NCBI GenBank assembly: GCA_949948715.1
Contig: CATLGW010000001.1
Coordinates: 180,051-244,050, forward strand
Origin: an uncultured Lachnospiraceae bacterium
Lineage (GTDB): Bacteria; Bacillota; Clostridia; Lachnospirales; Lachnospiraceae
DNA length: 64,000 nt
Reading direction: 5' to 3'
Position numbers and translations under genes: made by a program
Shown here: in pieces, positions 23,963 through 33,266 of the stretch
Layout: every line of letters begins with the position of its first letter
Numbering within the stretch: position 1 is the first letter of the stretch
The notes under the pieces: generated by a model
Told to the model about the DNA's origin: nothing
The model's database searches: none
What the model saw: the letters and a program-made list of their open reading frames with translations, nothing else

Positions 23963-24358
23963 CTATTTTACAAACTCAGAGGAAAAATAGGGCACCACGA
24001 TATGCTGTCCGGAGCGGATAGCCGCGTTCTCTCCCAGACGGTTGATGTGTATCACCTCGGCCACGTAGGCCTGTTTATCCTCGTAGCGGCTGTAATCGAT
24101 GAATTGATCCGCGATATCCCACAGGGTCTCGCCGCTCTGAACCGTGATACGGGTGTAATATTTAAAGCTCAAGTCCCGTTCCCCGGTGTCGGCGCTGGAT
24201 TTCATCCCGTGATAGGAAACGGTTCCCAGGATAATCAGGCACAGCGTCAGGGCCAGCGTGGCCAGTCTGCGTCTGATCTCCTGCTGTCTGCGCTTTTTCC
24301 TCTTATAAGCGCGAAGCTCTCTGTCTGTCATATGATATACGCTCTGTCTTCTCCTCAT
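23963..24358 (-). CDS. LysM-domain membrane protein, YneA-like
   Basis: A 131-residue protein with a basic N-terminus, one membrane segment (LATLALTLCLIILGTVSYHG) and a C-terminal LysM domain (YTRITVQSGETLWDIADQF...IRSGQHIVVPY). The layout and its position divergent to lexA match YneA, which blocks cell division during the SOS response in Bacillus. GGGGAGGG upstream of ATG 24358 fixes the start. LexA boxes in the shared intergenic region suggest SOS control. The division role is by analogy. Confidence 0.8.
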   Translation of the reverse strand: MRRRQSVYHMTDRELRAYKRKKRRQQEIRRRLATLALTLCLIILGTVSYHGMKSSADTGERDLSFKYYTRITVQSGETLWDIADQFIDYSRYEDKQAYVAEVIHINRLGENAAIRSGQHIVVPYFSSEFVK

Positions 24359-24436
24359 AATTTCCCTCCCCTGCACTGACAGGGCCCCATCCTGCTCCTG
24401 CCGTGAAACTCTCTGAAACCATGCACACTTTTTCTT

Positions 24437-24532
24437 GAATGTTTGTTCGGAACATTTGTTCTGAATTCATTATATCGAACACACATTCTTTTGTCAACAT
24501 AAAAATCGAACATATTTTTGGAATATATGTTT
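24437..24532. promoter_or_regulatory. Cluster of LexA (SOS) boxes between lexA and yneA-like genes
   Basis: Sites resembling GAAC-N4-GTTC lie at 24437-24448 (GAATGTTTGTTC), 24450-24461 (GAACATTTGTTC, full match), 24477-24488 (GAACACACATTC), 24508-24519 (GAACATATTTTT, half site) and 24521-24532 (GAATATATGTTT). The divergent genes are lexA and a LysM protein, so the array should autoregulate lexA and repress its neighbour. Confidence 0.85.
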
Positions 24533-24558
24533 GCTTTTTCGAAAAAAAGTGTTATAAT
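24531..24558 (+). promoter_or_regulatory. lexA promoter
   Basis: TTGCTT (24531-24536), a 16-bp spacer and a perfect TATAAT (24553-24558), directly next to the last LexA box; ATG follows at 24632. Confidence 0.75.
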
Positions 24559-24631
24559 GGAGTTAACAAAAAATTCTGCGGTATCTTCCCTTGGATAATA
24601 CGCAGACCTGACATAAAATGGAGGTATTTTT

Positions 24632-25249
24632 ATGGGTTACGGCAAGATTTCCCCTAAACAGCAGGAAATTCTGGATTATATGAAAGAAGAAATATTACAG
24701 AAGGGCTATCCTCCCACCGTCCGCGAGATTTGTGAGAGGGTTAAGTTAAAGTCCACATCCTCCGTACACTCTCATCTGGAAACCCTGGAGAAGAACGGAT
24801 ACATCCGCAGGGACCCTACCAAGCCCCGCGCCATTGAGATCTGCGACGACAGCTTTCAGATGGTCCGCACGGAGATGGTCAGTCTCCCGGTGATCGGCAA
24901 CGTGGCGGCCGGGACTCCCATTCTGGCGGAGGAGAACATTCAGGAGTATTTTCCTGTTCCTGCCGACCTGGTTCCCAAGGGCGATTCCTTCATTTTGAAT
25001 GTGCGGGGGGATTCCATGGTCAATGCGGGAATCTTCAACGGCGACAGGGTCTTTGTGCATTCCTGCACCGATGCGCACAACGGGCAGATCGTGGTGGCTC
25101 TTGTGGAGGATTCCGCCACGGTGAAGACATTTTACAGGGAGGAGGGTCATATTCGCCTTCAGCCGGAGAATGACGCCATGGCCCCCATTATTTTAGACGA
25201 CTGCCAGATTTTGGGCACTGTTTTCGGAGTGTTCCGCTTTTACAGGTAA
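24632..25249 (+). CDS. lexA: LexA repressor
   Basis: A 205-residue SOS repressor. Winged helix ISPKQQEILDYMKEEI...PPTVREICERVKLKSTSSVHSHLETLEKNGYI at about 6-65, then the self-cleavage Ala-Gly in NVAAGTPILA, catalytic Ser in VRGDSMVNAGI and Lys in EDSATVKTF. On DNA damage RecA filaments trigger self-cleavage. TGGAGG precedes the start. Its targets in this window probably include itself, the LysM gene and the 43-47 kb SOS genes. Confidence 0.97.
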   Translation: MGYGKISPKQQEILDYMKEEILQKGYPPTVREICERVKLKSTSSVHSHLETLEKNGYIRRDPTKPRAIEICDDSFQMVRTEMVSLPVIGNVAAGTPILAEENIQEYFPVPADLVPKGDSFILNVRGDSMVNAGIFNGDRVFVHSCTDAHNGQIVVALVEDSATVKTFYREEGHIRLQPENDAMAPIILDDCQILGTVFGVFRFYR

Positions 25250-25285
25250 CCTTTTGGGGTTCATCCATATCCTATTCCGACAAAA

Positions 25286-25316
25286 ACGGACAGCGCATGA
25301 AAACAGCGCTGTCCGT
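25286..25316 (-). terminator. Terminator between convergent lexA and the VWA operon
   Basis: A perfect 11-bp stem, ACGGACAGCGC (25286-25296) with GCGCTGTCCGT (25306-25316), and a 9-nt loop. On the minus strand it is followed by TTTTTG, so it should end the VWA operon; it may also serve lexA. Confidence 0.85.
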
Positions 25317-25404
25317 TCTATCCAATCCCCAAATTCCGGTTTTCTTCCGGCTTCAGCAGTCATTTTGGGGACATTTCCCGGCTGCATGGATCCCTTCAGC
25401 CATT

Positions 25405-28400
25405 CTACTGCTTTCTCTGATCCTTCCGCTTTAACAGAGCCGAGGTGTCCAAGGCCTGGGACTCCCGTTTTTTCCCCTGTCCTTCGTTTTTTTTGGCCTT
25501 AGTCCCTCTCCCCTTTTTATCGTCCTTTTCAGAGGATTGGGGCGCAGAAGCCTCCCAATCCGTGGAGATAGAATCCGATGAACGGTTTGCCGGACCTTCT
25601 GCCCGGGTGAGATTGTCGGCGGGGGGTGACACTGTCTTCTCAACAGACGGCGCTCCCTGCTCCTTCCTTCGACTTTTCAGCTTATGATACAGCTTCGTGT
25701 CCTGGGGCAGGAAATGAAACCTTCGCATGGCGATATCCATTACAAACCATAGAAGTGCCGCAAGAATCAGCCACTTGGTCAACTCATACCGCTCTCTCAC
25801 ACTGCTTTTTCGAGGTTTCCAGAAATCCTCGGAGTCGTCCAGCATTTTGCCGCAGCGTTCCACAAAGGAGAGAAACGGCGCGGAACTTATGCCGAATTTG
25901 TATTCGTCGGAGTACTGCACCGCCGCTGCGGTGGTGACGGAATTGGTGATAGCGCCTTCGTCAACTCTGCGCACACTGAGATTGTAGAGGCCGGTGATAT
26001 CCGTGTCCAACCTGGCCTCGTACAAGCCGGGGGCCGCGGCAGGCAGAGGAACCGTGACAGTGTTCCCCTCCGGGTCTGTGTACACTGCCTCCACCTTGGT
26101 CTGTTCTCCGTAGTCCAGTGCGCGGTATACGATATTGGTATAGCCTCCCGCAGTGGTCACATCCACCGAATCCTCGCCGATGGAGGCATTTCCCACAGTA
26201 TAGTCTATTATCCGTTTCCAAAGGTGTGCGTAATCCTCCTCCCCCGCGTAACCCGCCGTCCACTCATTTGTCACGTCCGTGTTCCAGGCCGCCGTATGTC
26301 CCAGGCCGTACTGCATCACGGTGAGTACCGGATCGTCCTTCTCTGAGGCGATCAGGACGTGGGAGGCACCCTTGGGCGTGGCGCTGACATAGCCGTAAAT
26401 CCTGGGCCAGCCGGCGGTAAAAAGTCCTTTGGTAATCTCGTGGCTTACATTTACCGCCAGACCGAAATCTCCGTTCTGCAGGTAAGTGTCTCCGCTCAGA
26501 AACACCTCCTGGGCAAAAATTTTGGGAATGTCGGAAGCCATGTCAGAATAATAATACCGGCCGCCGCAGTTCTCCGCAAGCCGCTCCAGCAGTCTTGCGT
26601 CCGAGCCTTCTCCCACCGCCACCGTGGACAGCGTCACTCCGTAGGATGTGTATTGGTTAATGATTTCGTCATAATTGGTGGTCTCCCCCTGGCCGTCCGT
26701 CAAAAGGATCACATGGCGGATACTGGCGTCGCAGTCCGACACTCCCCGCAGGGCTTCCCACAGCGCGGGCTGAATGGTGGTTCCCCCGCCCTCCGCCACG
26801 GTTTCAATCTTCTCTTTGATTGCCTTTTTGTCGGAGGCGGGGGTGGGCTCCACCACCCAGCTAAAGCGATCATCGAAGGTGAGGACGCCCACATAGTCCT
26901 CGTCCCTCATCTGATCCACAGCGGCTTTGGCGGCCGTGACAGCCAGGTCCAGGCTGGTGGCGTCGGTCCCCGTATTTGCTCCCATGCTGCCGGAGTGGTC
27001 GATGACCATGATCATAGCCGTCTGGGGGAGTTCATTTACTCCCCGCAGCTCCATATCCACCGGGAGCACAGTCTCCAGCACACTGTCCCTGTAGCCTCCC
27101 AGGGCAAAGCTGTCCTCCCCGCCGCAGCAGACCAGTCCGCAGCCGTAATCCTTCACATAGGTTTCAATCTGCTCCAGGAAGCCGTAAGGCAAATCAGACA
27201 GATACACATTTTCCAGCAAAATACTCTTGAACTCCAGCATTTTGTCCAGGGTGGAAGGGGCGTTCATGGCGGATACGGTCTGATAATTGCAGCCCGCGCT
27301 CCGAAGCAGATTTTCAAACTGACTGCTGTCCTCCCGCATACCGGTGACCAGCAGAACCTTGGGAGCGGCATCCACCACAGAGTAGGCGTGATAGCTGTTG
27401 TTCTCAGGGCAGGTATCTCCGGACGCCGCCACCCGGACCTCAAAGCTCTCCATATTTTCTCCGGTGACTGTCTGGCCAAACTGAAAGCGATTGGCTCCCC
27501 GGTTTAAATGAACGTCGTAGGCCGCGGTCTGTACCGTGCCCCTCCAGAGCTGAATCTGTGCCTCCGTCTCGTAATTGCTCTCCACCGTCACCGTCATAGT
27601 ATAAGCGTCTCCCTGATACAGATAGGAGGGAAGCTCCACATTCTCCACATAGGCATCCGGCCCCTGAGATACCTCGTAAACCCTGGCCAATAGCTCTATC
27701 TGTCTGGAAGCCAAAGCGGCCGCGGTATTTGCGATCTCCCCCTTGGTTTCCCGTCCGTCCGTCAGGATGACGATCCGTCCGGCAGCTTCCGAGGGGATCA
27801 TTGCCAGAGCGCGGGACATGGCATCCTCGAAATTGGTGGCTGCCCGGTCCGGCAGAGACATAATATTTGTAAAATGATTGTTTTTAGTCAAAAATTGGTC
27901 CACCAGAGAGTTTTTCCCGAAGGTGACTATGCCGTACTCATTTTTCTTTGGCATTTCCCGGAGAATATCCCGGAGCTCCTCCTCCATAAGGGCGAGGTTC
28001 TGGGCGTTGCTGTCAGAGAGATCCACCAAAAAAACCGTGGTGTTGGTCCCGTTTTTCTTGTTGACGGCCAGGCCAAACAGCGACAGAAGCAGCAGCGCAG
28101 CGCAGACTAAGCGCACGCCCAGATAAAATTTGCCCCGATATCGGGTCTGGCGCACATACAATATCCATTCCGCTACAAGGAGCAGAAGGACCAACGTCAA
28201 GAGAATGTTGCGAAGCTGCCTTTTGACCAGTCCGTTCCCCTCCGAAATGGGGGAAACGCCGCCCTGTGCCGCAATCTGTCCGTCGGACTCGCTCTTTGCG
28301 GCAAAGCGCACCACATAGGATTCTGTGATTTCTCCCGCCTGCACCTGGTACAGTCCAGCTTTTCTTGTATCCGCTGACAGAGTGTTCACATCAAAATCCG

Positions 28401-29967
28401 CCTGGGGGTGAAACAGCACCCTCTCCCCTGCCGTGTAGACATTTTCCGCCAGCAGGGAGGCATCCCCCAAAAAATGAAGCGCATTGGAAATAAACACGGG
28501 AAATTCCGCCTTCAGGGGAAAATCCGACTCCCGTATGTCAAATCCCACCATCACAGTTTTCACGCCGTCGTGCTCCCCATAATAACCGGCGCATTGCTCT
28601 CCTGCCCACAAAAATCCCGTGGCCCACTCCGGCACCTGGTATACCTGGGTCTCGTTGACGCCGATGGAAAAAGCGGACAGCCCTGCGGTCAGATCGCATT
28701 CGGTTACGGTGAGAAGGACACTCTCCGCCTTGCCGGCGGCGTTCCCGTCGCCGCCGAAGAACAGGCCGCCCTCCTGGGCATCATTTCCGTACCCCGCGTC
28801 GTAGACGGCTACGGCCTGTTCGTCCTGGGACAGCGCGCTTCCGCTCTCCGCCTTGGTCAGATTCGTTCCCGTGGCCGCCTGATACGCTTTCTCGATATAA
28901 GTGTTTCCCTCCCCGAAGAGAACCGCATTGATCCGACTCGTCCGGCTGGGAATCGCATAGGCTTCATTGTCGGCGGACAGGGAATCCCCTCTGTCTGTCC
29001 CTTCAAAGCTTACAGAGCTGATCTCGCTGCGCAGAGCCTCCTCCTGCCAGACAAATTCTTCAAAGAAGCACAGCGTGGTCTCCCCGGGCTCCAGGGTGAT
29101 TTCCTTGAGCTCCTGCAGCCGTTTGCCCTCATACAGACCGATTTCCAGAGATGCTTTCCTGGTACTGTAATTGGTAAGGCTGGAGGCGCAGACAATTCTT
29201 TGGCTGCCGGAAACCTCCCTGTCGATATTTCCCTGGTCCTCAGGTATGGCATTCCTCTCCTGGGTATCGGCTTCCACATAGGAGAGGAAATTGTTGGCCA
29301 CATTGTCAACCGCCTCCCCTATCGCCATCACCTGGGCTCCGAAATAATCCGCAAAACCCTCGGCCTCCTGGGCGCCGCCCCCGTCGGTGAATAAAATGAC
29401 CTCGGCCATGGTCTCAGAGCCGTCACCCCGCAGAGTCTCCACCGCGCTCTCCGCTCCCTTCAGATCCCCCGGACCGTCGCAGCAGACAAGCTTATCCAGC
29501 GCCTCGTAAAGATTGAGTTTGTCTTTAATACCCACCGCCAAAAGTTCGGTTCCCATACAGTCGCCGGAGACAATGGAGAAAGCGGTTCCCTCCGAGGAAG
29601 CGATCAGGCTCTCGGCCTGCTTCACGGCCTCCTCCAGGCGCGTCCTCCCGTTCCCCGCGTCATGCTGCATACTTGCGCCGGTGTCAAAGACCAAAATCAC
29701 TCTGCCTCCGCTTTTCCCCCGGGCCTGCAGATAAGGCGACATCAGAGACAGCACCAGAAGCAGAAGAATCAAAATCTGAAGATACATCAGAATATTGTGA
29801 ATGAATTTCTCCAGAAAGGTCTTGGACTGCATATTTCTAAACAGCTTCTCCCACAGGAGATTTGAGGAAAATCTGTAATCCTTGCCCTTTGGTTTTAATA
29901 AATATAAGATGATCACCACCGGCACAGCCAGAAGCGCGGCCAAAGGCCATAAGCTTTCAAATATCAT
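25405..29967 (-). CDS. Large membrane protein with three VWA domains (BatA-like)
   Basis: A 1520-residue protein. BatA-like N-terminal membrane segments (LAALLAVPVVIILYLL; ILMYLQILILLLLVLSLMSPYL) precede the first VWA domain (FDTGAS at 95-99). A membrane segment (FYLGVRLVCAALLLLSLFGLA) precedes the second VWA (VDLSDS, about 648), and the third has a classic MIDAS (IDHSGSMG, about 990; TDGQG later). A final membrane helix (KWLILAALLWFVMDIAM) leads to a charged tail of about 100 residues. It overlaps the DUF58 stop by 11 nt. VWA proteins of MoxR operons act as chaperone-like partners of the ATPase. Three VWA modules in one chain is unusually long. Confidence 0.85.
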   Translation of the reverse strand: MIFESLWPLAALLAVPVVIILYLLKPKGKDYRFSSNLLWEKLFRNMQSKTFLEKFIHNILMYLQILILLLLVLSLMSPYLQARGKSGGRVILVFDTGASMQHDAGNGRTRLEEAVKQAESLIASSEGTAFSIVSGDCMGTELLAVGIKDKLNLYEALDKLVCCDGPGDLKGAESAVETLRGDGSETMAEVILFTDGGGAQEAEGFADYFGAQVMAIGEAVDNVANNFLSYVEADTQERNAIPEDQGNIDREVSGSQRIVCASSLTNYSTRKASLEIGLYEGKRLQELKEITLEPGETTLCFFEEFVWQEEALRSEISSVSFEGTDRGDSLSADNEAYAIPSRTSRINAVLFGEGNTYIEKAYQAATGTNLTKAESGSALSQDEQAVAVYDAGYGNDAQEGGLFFGGDGNAAGKAESVLLTVTECDLTAGLSAFSIGVNETQVYQVPEWATGFLWAGEQCAGYYGEHDGVKTVMVGFDIRESDFPLKAEFPVFISNALHFLGDASLLAENVYTAGERVLFHPQADFDVNTLSADTRKAGLYQVQAGEITESYVVRFAAKSESDGQIAAQGGVSPISEGNGLVKRQLRNILLTLVLLLLVAEWILYVRQTRYRGKFYLGVRLVCAALLLLSLFGLAVNKKNGTNTTVFLVDLSDSNAQNLALMEEELRDILREMPKKNEYGIVTFGKNSLVDQFLTKNNHFTNIMSLPDRAATNFEDAMSRALAMIPSEAAGRIVILTDGRETKGEIANTAAALASRQIELLARVYEVSQGPDAYVENVELPSYLYQGDAYTMTVTVESNYETEAQIQLWRGTVQTAAYDVHLNRGANRFQFGQTVTGENMESFEVRVAASGDTCPENNSYHAYSVVDAAPKVLLVTGMREDSSQFENLLRSAGCNYQTVSAMNAPSTLDKMLEFKSILLENVYLSDLPYGFLEQIETYVKDYGCGLVCCGGEDSFALGGYRDSVLETVLPVDMELRGVNELPQTAMIMVIDHSGSMGANTGTDATSLDLAVTAAKAAVDQMRDEDYVGVLTFDDRFSWVVEPTPASDKKAIKEKIETVAEGGGTTIQPALWEALRGVSDCDASIRHVILLTDGQGETTNYDEIINQYTSYGVTLSTVAVGEGSDARLLERLAENCGGRYYYSDMASDIPKIFAQEVFLSGDTYLQNGDFGLAVNVSHEITKGLFTAGWPRIYGYVSATPKGASHVLIASEKDDPVLTVMQYGLGHTAAWNTDVTNEWTAGYAGEEDYAHLWKRIIDYTVGNASIGEDSVDVTTAGGYTNIVYRALDYGEQTKVEAVYTDPEGNTVTVPLPAAAPGLYEARLDTDITGLYNLSVRRVDEGAITNSVTTAAAVQYSDEYKFGISSAPFLSFVERCGKMLDDSEDFWKPRKSSVRERYELTKWLILAALLWFVMDIAMRRFHFLPQDTKLYHKLKSRRKEQGAPSVEKTVSPPADNLTRAEGPANRSSDSISTDWEASAPQSSEKDDKKGRGTKAKKNEGQGKKRESQALDTSALLKRKDQRKQ

Positions 29968-30832
29968 ATATCACCCTTAAATCCTGAAAAATAAGCTGAT
30001 TTCTGTCCTTTCCCGCATCACAGAGCACATAGGCGCCTCTGCCCCCGCTGCAGCCCTTTTTCATACGCTCTATGAGACGGTTCAATTCCCGCTCATAATG
30101 CTCCACGGCTCTGGCGTCCACCGTCAGGCGCAGTTTGTCAAGGGTTTCCGAATCGATGAGATTGAGAGCTCCCTCCAGTGTCATGTGAAGCTCCTCCGCC
30201 GCCATGGTGTGCAGGATCACCGGTCTTTGCTTACAATAATTCAAATACTGCAGAAGCTTCTCGTAGCGGCCCTCTGGCTCAAACATATCGGGATGAAGAA
30301 AATCGCTGATCAACACCGTCACCCCCGGCCCTCTGCGGCGCATTTTCCTCACTGCACTCAGCATATCGGCCTCACCCGAGAATTCCAGGTGCTCCAGAAA
30401 ACGAAGAGCCTCCCTCTGGGCGTTTTGTCCGCCGCCCAGAGGGAGGCAGCGTCCCATATCCTTCATATCATAGAGGCACAGTCTGTCCATATTGTTCAGT
30501 GCCAGAAAGCTTACCGCCGCCGCCAGATCTCTCGCCAGCTCCGCCTTGCTCTTGACACCGTAATCCATGGACGCGCTGGTGTCTATGAGAACGGAAACCA
30601 CCGCCTCCTTCTCCTCCATATACTCCCGTATATACAATTTGTCCAGCCTTGCGTACACATTCCAGTCCATGCGTCGCAGATCGTCCCCGGGCATATATTC
30701 CCGGAAATCCGAAAATTCGGCGGAGATTCCTTTTTGTATGGATTTGCGGCTGCCTGTCATATTTAAGCTGCTTTTGTGGGACATCCTCAACTGCAGACGG
30801 GCCAGCGTATCGTATACCTTGTGGTCAAGCAT
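29957..30832 (-). CDS. DUF58 domain protein
   Basis: A 291-residue cytoplasmic protein with the DUF58 pattern SAEFSDFREYMPGDDLRRMDWNVYARLDKLYIREY followed by a VWA-like fold (VSVLIDTSASMDYG). It overlaps the MoxR gene by 8 nt and the large VWA gene by 11 nt, the classical MoxR-DUF58-VWA order. It likely works with the MoxR ATPase in assembling or activating a membrane or metal-containing complex. Exact role unknown. Confidence 0.9.
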   Translation of the reverse strand: MLDHKVYDTLARLQLRMSHKSSLNMTGSRKSIQKGISAEFSDFREYMPGDDLRRMDWNVYARLDKLYIREYMEEKEAVVSVLIDTSASMDYGVKSKAELARDLAAAVSFLALNNMDRLCLYDMKDMGRCLPLGGGQNAQREALRFLEHLEFSGEADMLSAVRKMRRRGPGVTVLISDFLHPDMFEPEGRYEKLLQYLNYCKQRPVILHTMAAEELHMTLEGALNLIDSETLDKLRLTVDARAVEHYERELNRLIERMKKGCSGGRGAYVLCDAGKDRNQLIFQDLRVIYDI

Positions 30833-31781
30833 AGAGATTCTTTTCCTTTGCCTCGATTATCCGGCGGATGATCTCATCCTCCGCCATGCCCTCCGATATG
30901 GCGTCAAAGTTTAGCAGCACCCGATGGCGCAGCACCGGGTAGGCCATATTTTTTACGTCCTCAAAGGACACGTTGAAGCGCCCCTCCATAAAAGCTCTGG
31001 CCCTGGAAGCCCGGATCAGTGCCTGGGCGGCACGAGGGCTTGCTCCCTCTCTGATATAGGGATCCTCCTCGTGGGTCGCCATGACAAGCTCCAGAATGTA
31101 GTTCATCACCGCATCCGCCACGGGAATCTGAGAGATCAGTCTGCGGGCCTCCAAAAGCTCGCTTCCGCTCATCAAGCAGCGTATTTCAGGGGGATTTTGT
31201 CCCTCGGTGAGATTCACGATGCCCTTAAGCTCCTCCTTAGATGGAAATTTAACCAGGATTTTGAACATAAAGCGGTCAAGCTGCGCCTCCGGCAGGGGGT
31301 AGGTTCCCTCCTGCTCGATAGGATTTTGGGTAGCCAGCACCAGAAAGGGCTCCTCCAGCCGATGGCACTCATTGCCTACCGTCACCGTGTGCTCCTGCAT
31401 GGCCTCAAGAAGCGCGGACTGGGTTTTGGGTGTGGCCCGGTTGATTTCGTCCGCCAGCACCAGATTGGCGAACACGGGGCCCCGCTCAAAACGGAAGCTG
31501 CTCTTTCCCTCCTCCTTCACCATAATATTGGTGCCCGTCACATCGCTGGGCATCAAATCCGGTGTGAACTGAATGCGTTTGAAGGACAGACGGAATACCT
31601 GGCCTACGGTGCGCACCAGCATGGTCTTGCCCAACCCCGGCATACCTTCCAGAAGCACGTTTCCTCCGGAGAGCAGGGCCAGCATAACCTGGCGGATAAT
31701 CTCCCGCTGGCCGATAATACCCTTTCCGATCTCCCCCTCGCATTCCTTTATTTTCTGCTGAAATATTTCGATGTCGGACAT
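30825..31781 (-). CDS. MoxR family AAA+ ATPase
   Basis: A 318-residue AAA+ chaperone ATPase: Walker A GMPGLGKT, Walker B LADEINRATPKTQSALLEAMQE, sensor 1 LATQNPIEQEGTYPLPEAQLDRF and C-terminal lid with EGASPRAAQALIRASRARAF. MoxR proteins with VWA partners help mature enzymes or protect envelopes under stress. GAGGAGAAT upstream supports ATG 31781. Fourth from last step of the minus-strand operon; the 37-nt gap to the upstream gene suggests co-transcription. Confidence 0.95.
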   Translation of the reverse strand: MSDIEIFQQKIKECEGEIGKGIIGQREIIRQVMLALLSGGNVLLEGMPGLGKTMLVRTVGQVFRLSFKRIQFTPDLMPSDVTGTNIMVKEEGKSSFRFERGPVFANLVLADEINRATPKTQSALLEAMQEHTVTVGNECHRLEEPFLVLATQNPIEQEGTYPLPEAQLDRFMFKILVKFPSKEELKGIVNLTEGQNPPEIRCLMSGSELLEARRLISQIPVADAVMNYILELVMATHEEDPYIREGASPRAAQALIRASRARAFMEGRFNVSFEDVKNMAYPVLRHRVLLNFDAISEGMAEDEIIRRIIEAKEKNLYA

Positions 31782-31818
31782 ATCATTCTCCTCGATTCCT
31801 ATAAAAAGTATCAGAACG

Positions 31819-33198
31819 TCATTTATTCAGATTTTCAAAATAATTTCGGATAACGGATTCCATGCCGTTTGGATACCGACCCTTTGAAATTCCCTCGTAG
31901 GCGTTGTCCATATACCGGCCGATGACGGAATTATAATCCACATGTTCTCCCTCCCAGGCCAAACCGTTCTGCTGGCGGAAATAATCCGAATCCTGATCCC
32001 CGTTTTTATCTCCGTTTAGAGAGGAATCGTTGCCCAGGGCGTTGGGTACGCTTACATAATCGTGGGGGGTGCTGCTGCTCCCGGTGCCTCGGCCGTTCCC
32101 GACACCGCTTCCGCTGCCTCCTGTGCCGTTGCCCTGGCCGCCGTCCCCGTCCCCCTGACCGCCGTTCCCTCCGCTGCCCTGGCCGCCGTCCCCGTTGCCT
32201 TGGCCGCCGTTTCCTCCGCTGCCTTGGCCGCCGTCCCCGTTGCCCTGGCCGCCGTTCCCGTTTTCACCGTTACCGCCTCCATCGCCGCCGTTTCCGTTTG
32301 AATTACCCTGCTTGTTACTGCCGCCTTCGTTACCGCCGTCGCCGCTTCCGCCGGAGGGTGTTCCCGAGGAAGCCATCTGCTTTCCCTCATTGCTAAGGGC
32401 CCTTGCCAGGGCCTCCGCGGAGGCGATTCCCGCCGCGCCGGGGTCCGTCATCTGGCCTGACAGGTTCTCCAGGCTCTGCCCTGCCTGATTATATTTGTAA
32501 TCCAGTCGCTCCGTGGCAGATGCGAGACTTTCCCAGGACTCGGCTCCCATAAGCTCCTCTCCCGACCGCTCCAGAGCCTGAGTAAGCTCCTCTATCTGTG
32601 CGCGCTGTTCTTCCGAAAGCTGTGCTGTGTCCACATTCTCCAGGGCCTCCAAAAGTTCCTCCAGGTCCGCAAGCTCTTCCCCTGCCTGCTCCTTCACCTC
32701 ATGGACAAGTTGTGCCCTGTCCCGCACGGGGGAGGGCACGAGGGACAAAAGAAGCACGGCCGCCGCCGACAGAAGCAGGGCGAGAATATGCCTGCCGTCC
32801 GGCAAAAGGCGGATCTTGATCCGCTCCTTAACCTGATTATATCGGACCAGAGCATCCTGCCTCTGCAGACAGGCAAACCCATCCTCCTGGTCCATCATCT
32901 CATAGGCGGTGATCATGCGTTCCTTTAATCCGAAGGAATCCAGTCGCATGGCCGCCCGCCTCATATCGGCCCTCCTATACAGGGCATAGCCGATTCCCCC
33001 AAGGCTCCCCGCCGCAAAGCACAGCCCCGCCGCCAGGTGCACATAATAGAATTCCCATACCAGAGATGCCAGCTCGCAGAGCATTCCAAACAGCCCTCCT
33101 GCCGCCGCACACAATACGACACAGTCCAAAAGCTTTGCCAGATTCATTCTGCGCCGGCATCCTCTGATTTGATCTGTCAGATATCTCCTGTGATCCAT
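31819..33198 (-). CDS. Membrane protein with coiled coil and Gly-rich repeats
   Basis: A 459-residue protein starting MDHRRYLTDQIRGCRRR. Two N-terminal membrane helices (LLDCVVLCAAAGGLFGMLCELASLVWEF; VHLAAGLCFAAGSLGGIGYALY), another at about 130 (ILALLLSAAAVLLLSLV), then an acidic helical region (ELADLEELLEALENVDTAQL) and a stretch of about 95 residues made of GGQGNGDGGQGSGGN-type repeats (DNA 32090-32350). The C-terminus (YNSVIGRYMDNAYEGISKGRYPNGMESVIRNYFENL) is conserved-looking. DUF4175-like in outline. GGGGAG precedes ATG 33198; the open frame reaches 33393. Function unknown; it sits between permease and MoxR genes. Confidence 0.75.
   Translation of the reverse strand: MDHRRYLTDQIRGCRRRMNLAKLLDCVVLCAAAGGLFGMLCELASLVWEFYYVHLAAGLCFAAGSLGGIGYALYRRADMRRAAMRLDSFGLKERMITAYEMMDQEDGFACLQRQDALVRYNQVKERIKIRLLPDGRHILALLLSAAAVLLLSLVPSPVRDRAQLVHEVKEQAGEELADLEELLEALENVDTAQLSEEQRAQIEELTQALERSGEELMGAESWESLASATERLDYKYNQAGQSLENLSGQMTDPGAAGIASAEALARALSNEGKQMASSGTPSGGSGDGGNEGGSNKQGNSNGNGGDGGGNGENGNGGQGNGDGGQGSGGNGGQGNGDGGQGSGGNGGQGDGDGGQGNGTGGSGSGVGNGRGTGSSSTPHDYVSVPNALGNDSSLNGDKNGDQDSDYFRQQNGLAWEGEHVDYNSVIGRYMDNAYEGISKGRYPNGMESVIRNYFENLNK
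32090..32350 (-). repeat. Gly/Asn/Gln-rich tandem coding repeat
   Basis: Imperfect repeats of about 45 bp encode GGNGGQGNGDGGQGS-like blocks inside the Gly-rich membrane protein. On the plus strand the same stretch reads as CCGCCGTTGCC-type repeats that keep antisense frames open. Likely a flexible linker prone to slippage. Confidence 0.8.
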
Positions 33199-33266
33199 AT
33201 CCGCACTCCCCTGCATTCTCACGTTTTCCCTACACATTGTCTTCCGGCTATAAGGACTTCCCAACC

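Noticed and set aside
26359..27507. Plus-strand 382-codon frame and other long frames opposite the VWA gene
   Set aside because: Composition is that of a shadow of the minus-strand gene; no start signal or recognisable domain.
32062..32488. Antisense frames of Ala/Pro-rich proteins across the Gly-rich repeat
   Set aside because: Shadows of the GGN-codon repeat on the opposite strand.
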